A DNA stretch of 64,000 bases from Rachycentron canadum (Eukaryota; Chordata; Actinopteri; Carangiformes; Rachycentridae): assembly GCA_038496675.1 (NCBI GenBank), contig CM076659.1, positions 12,622,565-12,686,564 on the forward strand, given 5' to 3'. Positions 48,299-61,150 of the stretch are shown here, in pieces. The position numbers and the translations under genes were made by a program. Below the pieces are notes generated by a model that did not search any database, had not been told where the DNA came from, and saw nothing but the letters and a program-made list of their open reading frames with translations. The stretch's first letter is position 1. Every line of letters starts with the position of its first letter.

Positions 48299-51200
48299 CT
48301 GTTAAAGGAAGAATAAAACGCTATGAGTCAGAATGCTGTGACAGCTACTGTTTCCACATTCTCCAGGTGTTTAGCAAAAACATGACTCACAATCCAAGGG
48401 ATGACTACAAAAGTCTTGTGGGTGTAGTCCTGGACTGGTGGTTACCACACCAGGAAACCTGTATATACAGTGTGACTGAGTGAGCTGTTTAGACAAAAGT
48501 CACTAACAAAACCACTTAGGCTCCATTTCACAGATGAATAATTCACATCATTTTAAAGTGTTTCCAACAGTAATAACAGTCCAAGGACTCGATCGATCAA
48601 CAGGTTTCCCCTCTGTGATCCTCACTGCAAGAAACGCTTCTGTGCAACAGTGGTAACATCTGGTTAGCTTTTATACATAACCATCTTCTCAACATCTTTT
48701 TTTAACTAATCTTGTGAACTAGTGTCTGAACCACAAAACCGCCTATTGACAGATACAAGGTGAAGTGTGATAAAGCGATAGATGGCAAAAAAATAAAAAT
48801 AAAGCATGTTGAGTGAGACTATGATTGTGATGAGCAGAACAATTCAGACACATAAATCTTCATGTCAACAATTTGATAGACAAGTCTAACATAAATTCAG
48901 ATTATTTAACCAAATTCTCAGTTAAAAACAAACAAAAAAACTGCATCTATGAAAATCAAGGTGTCAAAATTTTTATTAAATTTGAAAAATATTCAGTTGT
49001 CAGAAAGCTGTCAATTAGTTATCTGTTGATCCAAGTTTTCCATAGTGTGTTTTCTCATCCAGGCTTTACCCAACTGCCAAAGCTTAGCAGCAACAAGGAG
49101 ATGAACTCACATCTGCTACATATCATGCATTTGTTTATCGACTGCGATGTCGGTGGGAAACACAGGGTGGCCCTGCTTATGTTCGGGGAGTGTGTGGTTC
49201 AGCTGGAAGCAAGTTCTAATATACTACATAGACAGGAGGAAAGGAGGTGGCAGGGAAACAGACTGCAAGGAGGAACTCATAAATCAGTGTGAAGGTCAGT
49301 GCTCAGCACCGAGGCAGCCCCACCCCTATAAAGAGGCAATCAGCCAGCAGCCAGGCCCCAGCATAGCCTGCTCAGCCCAGGCCAATAGCAGCTAAATACA
49401 CTGGCAAGCTGGCTGGTTGGCAGGACAGCTCACCGCACATCAGTACCTCATCTCACCTCAGCCCTGCTCAGAGGCCTGTTCATTTAGGCCAGCAAAACAG
49501 GGCCAGATAAAATGGGATAAAAGACGGGTCATCTACAACACCACCTGGCATCGGATTTATTCCTGCTGAGGCCTGGAGAACATTTTGACCCAATAACCCC
49601 AGGATTCTAAGGCAACATAAAAACACTATGGAGGAGGTGTAAAAATAAGCATGACAGCATGCTAATGGCACAGCACGAGACTCCTCATTGCTATGTGACA
49701 ACCCAGCTGTATGTCTTCACGTGGTGTGAAGAGTGCAAAGGAGAATGGGGTTTAGAGATAAAGGGTAATAGAGACAAAGAGCACTTACATCAATCTGTTA
49801 ATGGTACGCAGTTGAGACAGATCAAAGATTAGCCGTAACTGAGTCAGCAGTGTGCTGAGGACCTTTGGTCTATGAATCAGCTTACAGTGTGCTTGGTGAA
49901 GAAATAATCCCACTCAACTGAACTGCTAGTGGGAAAAACAAACTAATCCTGAAACCAATAAGATAAGGTATCTGCATAGAAGAACACCCCAGGAACATTG
50001 AATATGAGGGTGCCATCAGTTTCACAATTAGCTTTGTTTCCTGATTTATAATTTAACACTGCATCAAGTATATACATGTATGTTGAATATACATGTCACA
50101 TTTAGGAAGTGGAATAAAGGAAAACTTACTTTTCATTAATAATACTTAAGAGTTACTTTTCAATAGCCCCAATTTCAACCTGCAGGAACATATAGATTCC
50201 AAGCTGTGGAAAATTCACAACATCTGGATCTATGTAAGTGCTGATCTTTTTGCGCAGAAGTTAACCCACCCTGATAACCAAGTAGAGAAAAACTTCAGAT
50301 CTGATCAAACATGACTTTGGGAAGATATTGTTTGAGGTTAGAGTCAGGAAATGCTTCAGCCTTGTGATGCTGTGAATTTTGTTAAAAGAAAGAGGAAAAC
50401 ACTGAAGCGCCTCCCTCGACAAAATGATTGAAAGCCTTTAGTCCCCCCCCCCCCCCAGGACAGGATTGTTAGAAGCAACACAGAAAAAAAAAAGCACAGA
50501 AAGCTTTTATTTCCAGCATTGCTCTATTGTCATATGTTTACTTATTGCTGGCCAACTTTAACCTTCTGCACCGACTTCATTTAGCTGCGGATGTTTAAGG
50601 TGTTAAGGGAAGTGGCTTTTTTGTAACTAAGACACAGAGAGCACACACTCAACATCACACATAAACATAGAAGATATTGAGAACTCCCTTGACGCAGAGA
50701 TTTTATTTATTTAATAATAATGCTGCTCATGCTACTGCTTTAAAATCATGAAATCAGTGATTTTTAGTGCAGTACAGATGTGTGGGAACTAAAAACAAGA
50801 CTCTACCTCCCATAATTTGAGCGTTTGTGAGTGAAAAAAATGCTGTAAAGTCAACGGCACTTTTAGCATAATGGGCCACGGACTGTACGAACTTCAGCAG
50901 CTGGTTTACATACATCATTTTGCGCTTCACTTAGTTATGCTTAAATTCATCATTTGCCTAGAGTTGGTCGGGTGACTGTGCCTGTTCTTCAGTAACTCCA
51001 CACTCAACAGGAAGTCGTGATTCTCTGTATTATTTAGAGGACGTGAGCATCCAGGCTTTGGTTGGAGAATCACTTCAAGGTCACCTTAGTGGTGGTGATC
51101 GTGGTGGGACAAACACTGAAGCGACATACATGTGGCTTTAGAATTGCTGGATGGATAATAAGCTCTAATAAGTTCTGAAAGAATATCACTTCTTCTTCTT

Positions 51201-54200
51201 GCTATTACAGTCAGCTTTTCACTGCGCCATTCTAAACGGGTATAAACATTTCTAATTGCCCCAGAGGTCTGACAACAGCCAATTCAGGCTCTCAGGACCA
51301 AACTGTATGATTCAATAAATAAGCCAGTTGAAAACTGAAGCAGCTCACACATAAATGCACAAGCTCATTATTCTAGCCAGTTTTGTTACAAATCCTCATG
51401 GCCAGAAGCTGCATATCATCACAATTACTGGCAGACCTTTACCACTACAGTCCACAGCTAGTAAGACTTGATGATTGTGATGAATAAAGCAAAAAAAAAA
51501 AAAAAAACTTTATGGATGCAAATGCCTGGACTTGCTGTTTCTCTTTAACATATACAGCACTATACTAAAGTAAATACCTTTGTGTTTTGGACTTTCAAAT
51601 CTAACAAAACATATATAGCAGTCAACTTAATTAAGCTCTATAAAGTTGTGATTTCTCACTACATTTATTATACCAAATGATGAATCAAAAAAGTTAATGC
51701 TTGCTTCTTCCATTCTTAAGGAAATCATGTATTTTTATGCAGCTATAAATGCAACAGCATGGCCTAAATACAACAGCAAACAATTATGAGAGAGACCTCA
51801 TATCATCATGAATGCAGACCCATAGAATCAAGTTTCAGTTGTGATGTGTTCAGTGTAATAGCTGCCTCTGTTTTTCAGATCCGTCTCTGCTCTATACACC
51901 TCATTTAAAAACAAATATAAAAAGAATATTACTCTAACAAGCTGAAAATGACATCAGCCATGGGAGTGATACAGCTATTAGCTCTGCTCACTGGAAAAGA
52001 CAGACGTAAAACATAAATTGCATAAAAAACTTCTCCCTCCTGTGGCAAATCTTTCCTCCCCCTGAAAGTTTGGGGATTTGGGGGGGAGGGGGGCTTGTTT
52101 AGTGGAAAGCAATACATGTGACATCACCAGAAAGCAATCCCACCCAAGAGCAACAATATGTCAAGCAGACACAAACATAAACACACAATCTGTGGCTCAT
52201 CCTCAGGCAGCCAAAAGTGGGACTAACTGCCTCCTTCACAATGGCTTCAAACAGCCTTTCAGAGAAGTGGAAAGTCAATTGAGGTACAGATGCTTCCAAT
52301 GAGAAGACAGACCAACGCCACCGCGACAAGTTTCTCCTAGACTTGCCATCACTAGACTTTTACTCGTGTAAACAGCAGGCCAGATGTACTCTGGGATTTC
52401 TAAGAAATGTTCTCTATAGAAACCGGTTCTACTTCTTTGAGCTTCTAAAATGCTTGAGTGAATCTGAGCTTCACAATCAAAGGGCACCTGTGTTCCAACA
52501 GCACTGACCTCAGAGGGAAGGACATTTTTCTTCTGACCTGTCGCCATCCTGTCTTTAGTTTCCACCTCTTCCTTTATCCTCCTCGCTGCCTGCATGATCA
52601 GGAACCGGTGCCTATTGATTGTACTTTCTCCCACTCCCTCAATTGCTACACATTTTTTTCCTGCAGTTCCTTTCATTCTGTTGTCTTTTTCTGGCCCTCA
52701 AAAAATAAACAGTTACAACTCCTCCTTGTAAAAAGAAAGGTTTTTGTCAAACTGGCAGTGGTACAGATATATGAATATTGCTGGGATGCGAACAAAGATA
52801 CACTCTACAGAGGCTCAACACACAAGATATGTACACATATGTATACACAGGGCTGTAAGTAGACAATTACATTTACTTGCATTACTTTAATAAAGTCGTT
52901 GTTTACTTGTACTTTTTTGGTGTATCAAACAATCAAATCAGCAGCCATAGCAGAGTAGAAGCCACTAATTTAATCCCCACCCGCTCTATTGGAATATGTA
53001 GCAAATTTTTGACTAAACACATTTTGTCTCTAGGGGAACAGATAACAATCACTAAACACTCAGATCAGGAAGTCATCATAATAAGGGCTTTTCAACAGCA
53101 TGTCTGCACTTGAGCTGGTTGCTGAACCAAATCTGCAACCACCAGTGTTTCCACCATGAGACATGGAGTTCATGACAAGCGCAGGGCAATGCCATCATTT
53201 AAAACTAAGCTTGTTTATACCGAAGGGATGCAGCCAGGAAAGCTTTGAGGTATGACACACACACTGTTGAAAATGTGGAGAAAATTAAAAGGAAAGGTGC
53301 AAAGTAGGGGTATCTGGCTCGAGAACGACATGATACGATTCAATGCTTTTTTTTTTTTTTTTTGCCAAAACATTTCAACCAGTGTAACTGTGAAATAAAT
53401 ACGTGGATACCCAACAGTGCAGGTGAGGATTCCTCAGTTTTTGTTGTAAGGGATATTAGGGATAAATTAATTAATAATTCATTAAAATGTCCATTGCCAT
53501 GGCTCTTTTAGTTTGGAAAATGTTATGGAAAATACTGACCAGAAGACCAACTACTCTGGCTCATGAAAAACATGGTTATATAATACAAACATCATTTGAT
53601 CATGGTTAAAATGACAAGATGCTCAAATGTCATTGTCCTAAAGTCTGGCTGCACAATTAATCAAAATATAATTTATTAGATTAGGTTTTAATTCAATTCA
53701 AATGAATTTCAATTAACTAATGATTAATTTATCCCCGCTTCCCTTTCATCTCGTTTTGCAAAAGCCAAAGTGCTAGTGCACACACAGGGAGAGTGAAGCA
53801 GAGTAACGTTTCTTTTCGAATAAAAGTGCTGAAAATACATCCATACAAAGTTTGTCGTGCTTAAATACAAATCCTCAGTACTGATACAATGGATTATTTA
53901 CCTTGCAAATCAATTTTAGATCAATAAACGTCCCTCGTGAAGGGCAACCTGTTGCGTGCCTGTCAATTTGGTTGGATCGTAGGAATATAAATCCATACAT
54001 CGATGTAGTCGACGAGTCATTACACCCATGGTGCAAAGATATTAGGTATACAAGCGTAGACACGTGGTTTACTAGGAAATTTAAAATAGCAAATAAAAAA
54101 AAATTGTGGCCACAACAAACTAAAATGGCATAATCAGTTACTCACTGCTCTTGTTTTAGCAACCGCGTTTGACAGGATATGAGAGTTACTGTCAACCACC

Positions 54201-54238
54201 ACGGTACACTAAGTGCATACAGGTGTAGTTTCACTCAC
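48299..54238 (-). other. sgms1 5' intron (ATG exon to 54.3-kb exon)
   Basis: 5.9 kb non-coding. Contains a C run at 50443-50456, an A tract near 51491-51507, a GC-richer block at 49300-49480 with CCTATAAAG on the plus strand and CCAAT, and a T tract at 53348-53363. Two overlapping frames of about 133 codons near 52.3-52.9 kb on opposite strands have no recognisable domain. Confidence 0.65.
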
Positions 54239-54329
54239 TTGACGAGCGAAAAAAGGGCCTGAGTTGCTTCTTCTCAAATGTGAGGTTTTTCTGCCGTCCT
54301 TTGTCATATGACAGTGAACTGTCAAACAA
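54239..54329 (-). other. sgms1: Predicted non-coding 5' exon of sgms1 (91 bp) with upstream ORF
   Basis: Minus strand: a long pyrimidine-rich stretch ending GACCCTCCAG at 54330, then 91 bases, then the donor CAA|GTGAGT. The position between the likely first exon and the ATG exon fits the multi-exon leaders known for vertebrate SGMS1. It contains one ATG whose frame (MTKDGRKTSHLRRSNSGPFF...) stays open to the exon end. Not a family motif. No transcript evidence is available here. Confidence 0.45.
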
Positions 54330-57300
54330 CTGGAGGGTCAAACAAAACAAAACATCAAAACAATCATCCATTCATTGCGCAAATAATTAAGTGCATGAGT
54401 CTTCACTGTTGTGTCCTGCCATGTTTGTTACTTGGTCTCTTTGGGTAAACCTTTAAAGTGATAGACATGGAGACCAGATAATAAGGCATTCTGCTGGAGC
54501 TCCAGTCCAGTAACAATACCTACACCTTTGTTGGAGGGGTGGAAACAAAGCATCTTCATTCATAAGGGCCAACACCCCAGTCCTGTACATGATTTCACTG
54601 ATAATCCTCATATCTGACAGCTCATGTTGCATTTAACCAGGTTATCTGTGACATGTTTACACAAAATGGTCTAATTTTTCAACAGATACAACATTACACA
54701 ACCTGCAAACAGTCAGTCACATAATAAGGTAAACAAAGATAATATTTTCCCTCAGAAATATAAGGGATATGACAAATGAAGCATGTCTTTGAAAGCTTTG
54801 TTTGCCGTATCCCTTTTTTGTGTCTTAAGGGTGTTGTCCTTTTTTTTTTTTTTTTAAAGACTAGCATCCTTTTACAGGTTTTTCTTTGTGGTGAGAAACT
54901 AAGAATGCGGCACAACACACTCTCACCTGTATCCCTTTACACCCCGAGTAAAAACCCCCACAGGTAGACAATGCAAGACCAATATTTACACAACTGGGCC
55001 AGTGTGGTTAAAGTGAAAGACATTCTTGTTAAAAATTAACTGTATATTATGGATTACATGCTAGCTCAGCTCTATAGTAGGAGAGTTAATATACTATTAC
55101 TACTATAGCACTATTGTGAATGAAGTCACGAGCCAGAAAATATTCATAATAAAAAGTTAACACATTGCAGTTACAACCCTCTGCCAACCCTCCAAGTTGC
55201 AGGAAATATGATAGCAATCTCCCCTTCCTGAGTTGAATAATGGCCAGAGGTGTTTTTGGAGAAAATTCTGATGCGGTGAGTTAGTGAGGTTGCCCTATGA
55301 CTATTCGGATATATAAATGTTATTACATTTTATGCTCCAAGACATTTGTGTCAAATTGCATCATAATTTGTGTCTGAATTAGTGAGTCATGTTTTGTAAG
55401 GTCACAGTGACTTTGACGCTTGACCACCAAAGTCTAATCAGTTGTTGTACAGAGAACCTGAAAACATATCGCCTCAAAACCTTGCTGTCACTGAGTCATT
55501 CATTTTTTTTTTGTTTTTGTTTTTAAAACCACTCACTCTGCACTGTAAAGATTATCAGCACATACATCCGCTTCACGTTATTATACTACCATAACACTTT
55601 AAATGTTGCTTGCAGGTTTTATTTTATATTGTTAAGGAAAATTACCAAGATTACACATCACCTCTGGGAACAATGACTCAGAAATCCATCAGAATATGGA
55701 GTGTTGACAAATGTGCATGCAACAAGCATAAATCAGTTCCAAGACACACAATACCAAGCTTCTTGGGAAAAGCACTGCATGTAAATCCATATTAAATTGA
55801 AACCAGTCCATTCCAGTCCATTTGCAAGAAATATCTAAAGTCTTGGGAAAAATGATAAATGGATCTGTGACAGCTAATGATAGAAGATTCAAAATGTGCA
55901 TTACATAACCACCACCTACTACTGAGGGACACTGCGCCTTTAATTTTGTTAGATAAATAAGACAACTGCTGTAAATTGAGAGAGAAACATTTTTAATAGG
56001 CGGTAAAACAAAGATTTAATTACATTGCAATGTCTGTGTCATTTAACTTAACTACATTAAGAAAGTTTTGTATCATTATTTGAACAGTTTTGACATTGGG
56101 GAAAAAATCTATTCCAATAATATATTCATTAAAACTTGCTATTTCTGCAACTAAATACCTTGATCACCTTATCATTCATCCCCAAATTATTTAAGCTAAA
56201 GTTGAAGAAATGTTAAGGTCAGAGGCAACAGTTTACTCTAAACATGTTATAAAACCACTATGCTGAAGAGCAAGAAAACATGAATAAAGCCTCAATACCA
56301 AATAAGTTTGCTTCAAAATGTGCTTCATCATACACACCTTGTCAAGGGTAGAGATGAGGCAGGCCGTAAAACATGGATGCGTCTTGGAGGATATGAGCTC
56401 AACAACAAAACAACTACTGTACTAGAAGGTGCTATCTGCTTTATAAAAAAAATAAAATAAAATCACATGCAGCTTTATGAATCACTGATGAGGTTGTTGG
56501 GCCCTCACAGCCCCAGAGGACCAACGCACAACTTCACTAGACTGTTGGATTGTATGTGGTGCAGACACAACAGAAATAAGTGGAATGGGCCACGGGGGAC
56601 TTGTTTTCAACAGGGAGTAATTAGTGTTCAGCACAGCGTTTAACCCATCTTTTCATATCGCAACCATCTGAAATGCAAAAGGTTTGGTGTCAACTGACAA
56701 GAGAGAGAGCGCAACAGACCACCAATGACTTGGCATGTTTCTGTCAAAACATGCAACTGTATTTTATTTAGCAGATGAGCCAAGAAAACTTAACCCATTT
56801 CTTACAAACAGCACTCATGAATGATCACTGAAGGCCTGTAACATGGAGGCTGCTGTGTTATATAACACAATATTCATATGAAGATTGTGTTATATATATT
56901 ATTGTGTCACAATAAAAAAAAAAAAAGTAAGCCCTTGGGTGTAACTTACACAACTGCAATCGACAATGTGTAATATTACAAATGTCACTTTCAGGTACCA
57001 TCAATGTTTCAACTTTTTTCAGTCATGATATTTGAACTGTGTAAATGCTGTTTCATTTATAAAAAGTGTTAGTCAAGTGGCAACACCATAACACAAAAGA
57101 CACAAAGAGAAAAGGTTAGTAAACTACATCTTCAGCCCTACTTTGTCAGTTAGTGCAATAATTTTGTGTTTATTTAAGCGTGGTTTAAAGACAGCTACAA
57201 TCTGACCTGCCACTGGCCAAAGTTTAAATTACGCCAAAATGTGGTTAACTGCTTTAAATCGTCACATGGGTACACCTCAAAATGTAAATACTCAATACCA

Positions 57301-60300
57301 AACGCCCAAAGAAACCTCATTAACATGTTGGGTAGAAGGCAGGGGGAGGTCACAGTTACTCGAAACAAGTCAGGACAGGGGGAATCCCAGCTCAGGTGCT
57401 AGCGGGCTAGACAACAGCACACAAAAGGAAACAAAACTGTCGTTGACACAGGCAGCTTGCACTACTTAAAATTCTTTGCCAATACTCCCACCCCTCACCC
57501 TTGTCCACATGCGTTTGCAACTACATTTGTCATGTACTTGCATCTTCTAGTCTAATACAGAACCCCATACGCACATTAATTCCAGTCAAATTGTGCCAAA
57601 CCCACAAAAGCTCTGTGTGGCACTTTCATTTTTTCAAACAAAGACCAGCAAGATGACATTACACTCCTTACGCACTGTCCCGCAGGGATTGTTAAAATTT
57701 TATTTTATACTGTGACATAATTTCTTCTCTGAAATACACAAAATAGGCTACATCAAAGTGCTAGTGCTACTAGCCTAGATTCCCAAAAAGCAGTTGTAGA
57801 CCAAATGAAACTGGGACATCATGTGAGTGGCAGTTAAACTTCATGTGTTTCTAATTATGGCAGAAACAAGATTAAAGCCATTACATATTGTTTCTCTGGA
57901 GGCAAGCCTATGATTAAAATCAAATTATCAATGTCTTTTGAATGGCACTAACATTATAGTACCTTATGCTAGAACAACAAACAGGCCGAGGCCATCAGGT
58001 AATAGCATTATATCCAAGCTGTGGTTTGAGTTTTGAGGCTCAAATACACTTGTGAGGAGCAGATACATGCATTTGCAAATGTGTAATCATTTTAGAAAGG
58101 TCCAGAAGGCATGGTCTAATGTATATAAACTCCAGTATGTAGTCAGACCCAAACAGTATTTTTCCATTAGCCTTCTGAAGCAGTTTTGACCAGTAACCTA
58201 TTTAAATATAAAATGGTTGGTAAAACAGCAAAATAAATATTGGGGTAATTGCAAAGGCTCTGCATACCATCAACAGCACCAACAAACTAATTTAATGGAG
58301 CAATGGTTTGATCTCCCCGCGGTCTTCCTCAGGCCTCAGCAGGTAAACAAACATTGCATTTGCATTGGCAATGACATTTGTAATGTTGAAATGTTAAATT
58401 CAACTTATATTTCCAAAAATATAGAGTTTGTAAAGATAGTTGTAATGGCACTGCTGTTTTATTGGATTGCATTCAATTGTACACAGGTACCTAATAAATA
58501 AGGTGGCCAGTGAGACTGTTTTGGCACATTTTGCCAAATTTTTTAGAATGTGGTTCTTATTTATTTATTTATTATTTATTATTATTATTGTTGTTGTTAT
58601 AATAGTTCTTTGTCTAGTCTTTGAAAATTATGATAAGTTGATGGCTATAATAGTAATACTTTCTGAGCTTATATTTTCATCTAAATATTAGCAAACCATT
58701 GTTAATTGTAGGGTGTTAAGAGTGTATTACTTAAGTCTATTCTGCTCAGGAAGTGGAGAAGTGATTAGTCAGGTATTTGAGGGGGTTTATGGGTATGATT
58801 ACTTCAAAACGCCCTAAGCATTTTACTCTCATTTATAAACACCACAAGTATGCACTGCAAACACTTTCAGTGTGTCTTTAGATAGATTGGCCAAATTTGA
58901 AGATCTGTAGAGTGCAATAGCCCTTTCCACAGCTCATGTCCGACTTTCAATACGAGTCTCATCCATCTCCCCCACCCTGTCCCGTTGATATCTTCGTCTT
59001 GCACATCTTTCCTAAGTTCGTAAGTGTCTCTGTGTTGGTCTTTTCTTTAAAAATCAGGCAAAAAAAATCTATGCATTTGCAGAAACTGACAGCAACATGG
59101 GATACAGATAAGTGAAGACATCAACACCATCTGAAGCTCTGCCTTATTAATTAGTCATATCCAGCAGAGCTATGCTGATTTAATTCATAACATTTACACC
59201 TTGCTCAAATGTCATTAAACGAACTGCAGCCTAGGAAGCAACAAACAGCTTCCACAGAGAAGGAGGAGTCTGTGTTCCTTCCAGAGTTGGAAAAACACAA
59301 TTTTACAGTTGAATACAGAAAATGTTAAAAATAATCACTCACAAAATAGTTTGCCAACTCTTTTCACATAACAGTGGCAGGAACGTGTTTTTTTTTCAGT
59401 CAAGAGGAAGTTGTTGGTACTGGACACTGTTAAGTCAGTAAGTTTTGTTGTCAGCCGAGACAGTTTTCCAAGGCTGAATAATAGCTGCCATCCCGACAGA
59501 AAAGTCATTGTTTCCAGTGCCTTGCTTGTCAAATGTACCCATTTCCTTGTTGATAGTCTGACATGCTTTGCTTTGCCAACAAGGTTTTCACAGCAACTGG
59601 GCTGGATGCAGTAGTAACAATACATCCCATTGACTTACTTTAACATTATGCAGGCTTTACACAGACTGCATTCACACTGTTTATGTCTGTGAAAGCTGCT
59701 TTCTCACCGGCTGCTTTCCACAGACATCTCCTTGTTTATTTCGATCACCACCTCTGTTGGCTTTACTGTTTGATTTTTACTGTGGCCTTAGTGGATCTTA
59801 GGTTAGCTGCCTCACACAGCATGTCTTGCTAACAGGGCGGGCGTGTGTGTTTTTTTTTCCAACGACACAACTGTTCAAACACATCTGTGATCAAGTCTTA
59901 CCCCCCTCTTTCCCCATGAGGGGAGGGGACGTGTCTGAAGACAGTGAGAAAACAGTACTAAAAAAAAAAAAAATTAAGAAAAAAAAGGGGAAAAAAAAAA
60001 CAGGTCACCTTTTCTTGGGCGAATAAACGAGGCAAAAAAAAAATCTCTAACGCGACCCTGACGAGGGGAGAGGAAAGGAAAAAAGGAAAAACTCAGGGTT
60101 AGTAATCACAGGGGGGAAAAAAACTGGGGGTATTTTCGATTCAGTGCCACTGTAACGTTAGTCGGCACACCTGTGAGACAACATTACATCAAAATCATGG
60201 CTGACACAGTTTGCCCAACGTGCTAAAAACACCGCTATCATTCGCATGACGACCTCGACGGCCGCTGTATAGCGTGGCTTAAGAGCTTATAGACTGAAAA

Positions 60301-60883
60301 CCTAAAAATAGATAAGCAAGCTAGCGTCTTCAGTATTTAGCTAGCTAGCTCACAAGGCTACAACGCAGCCCACACTGGGCTCTTGTATTCGTAAGCGAGA
60401 ATTGGGATAACGGGTTAGCTTTGTGACTGTGGGTTTCAGTGCTGCAAAACGCTCATTTGTTCCGTTAAATTAGACATTAACCAGCTCTGGGACGACCTTA
60501 ACACACCGCGGGCTGTAGCTCCCAGAGTGGAGCTTCTCCCCCCATCACACTGAACCGGGATTAACGATAACAGGAGATGTTCCGTCGCCAACTGATAAAA
60601 CGTTTCAATACAAGGCCAGTGAGCAGCGTTATTTAGCGGACGCTTGGTGGTAAATATACCGCTCGGAAGGCCCCCCCCCCCAAAAAATATATTGCAAAGC
60701 AGAGTAACGCTGCTCGCCGTGTGGTAGGACACAGCTGTTTATCTGAGACTTTGTGTAACATATTAACTAACAGTTGTCCTGCTACGACTTGGAGTCACTG
60801 TACTAACCATGCGACCTCACGCAGGGGTCTGCACGGACAGCTGGGCCAGCTTTCGACACAACAAGAAGTAAAGATGCATTTAC
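54330..60883 (-). other. sgms1 5' intron (54.3-kb exon to first exon)
   Basis: 6.55 kb non-coding and AT-rich, with a palindrome cluster at 56854-56915 and purine/A-rich tracts at 59960-60000. CpG content rises beyond about 60.05 kb toward the promoter. A weak donor-like ACAAG|GTGTGT near 56338 has no good acceptor, so I do not call a further exon. Confidence 0.6.
56854..56915. repeat. Cluster of nested palindromes
   Basis: Three overlapping or adjacent inverted repeats: TGTGTTATATAACACA (56854-56869, perfect); a 38-bp palindrome centred on CATATG (56859-56896) with a single A/G mismatch pair; and TTATTGTG-T-CACAATAA (56899-56915). All share the CACAAT/ATTGTG core. Confidence 0.9.
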
Positions 60884-61150
60884 CTTGCTGTCGAAATGTT
60901 GAAGGACCTCTCCTGTAATAGTAGTGGCAATCGCCGCAATGTGGTACGGATCGCTCGGTGGGTCTGTCCGGTGTTTGTCGTGGGCAGGCGTTTGTGACTG
61001 GGAAAGCGGGAGTTCCCTTCATGCCGTCATCCGCGATGCATTCAGGCACCATTACAAATATCCGTGCCAAAATAACAATAGCTACAGCGCCCATGTGACG
61101 AAACCTCGGAGCAGGACGTGGTGGGTGTGAAGTAACACACTCGACTCCCA
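60884..61150 (-). promoter_or_regulatory. sgms1: Probable first exon and promoter of sgms1
   Basis: A strong minus-strand donor, GCAAG|GTAAAT, ends at 60884 in a CpG-rich block (60480-61140) upstream of all other sgms1 exons, with no recognisable coding sequence. This fits a CpG-type promoter with a non-coding first exon. The transcription start cannot be fixed; it probably lies between about 60950 and 61150. Confidence 0.5.

Noticed and set aside
52275..52862. Overlapping open frames of about 133 codons on both strands
   Set aside because: No recognisable family on either strand and they mirror each other; most likely chance in a stretch poor in stop triplets.
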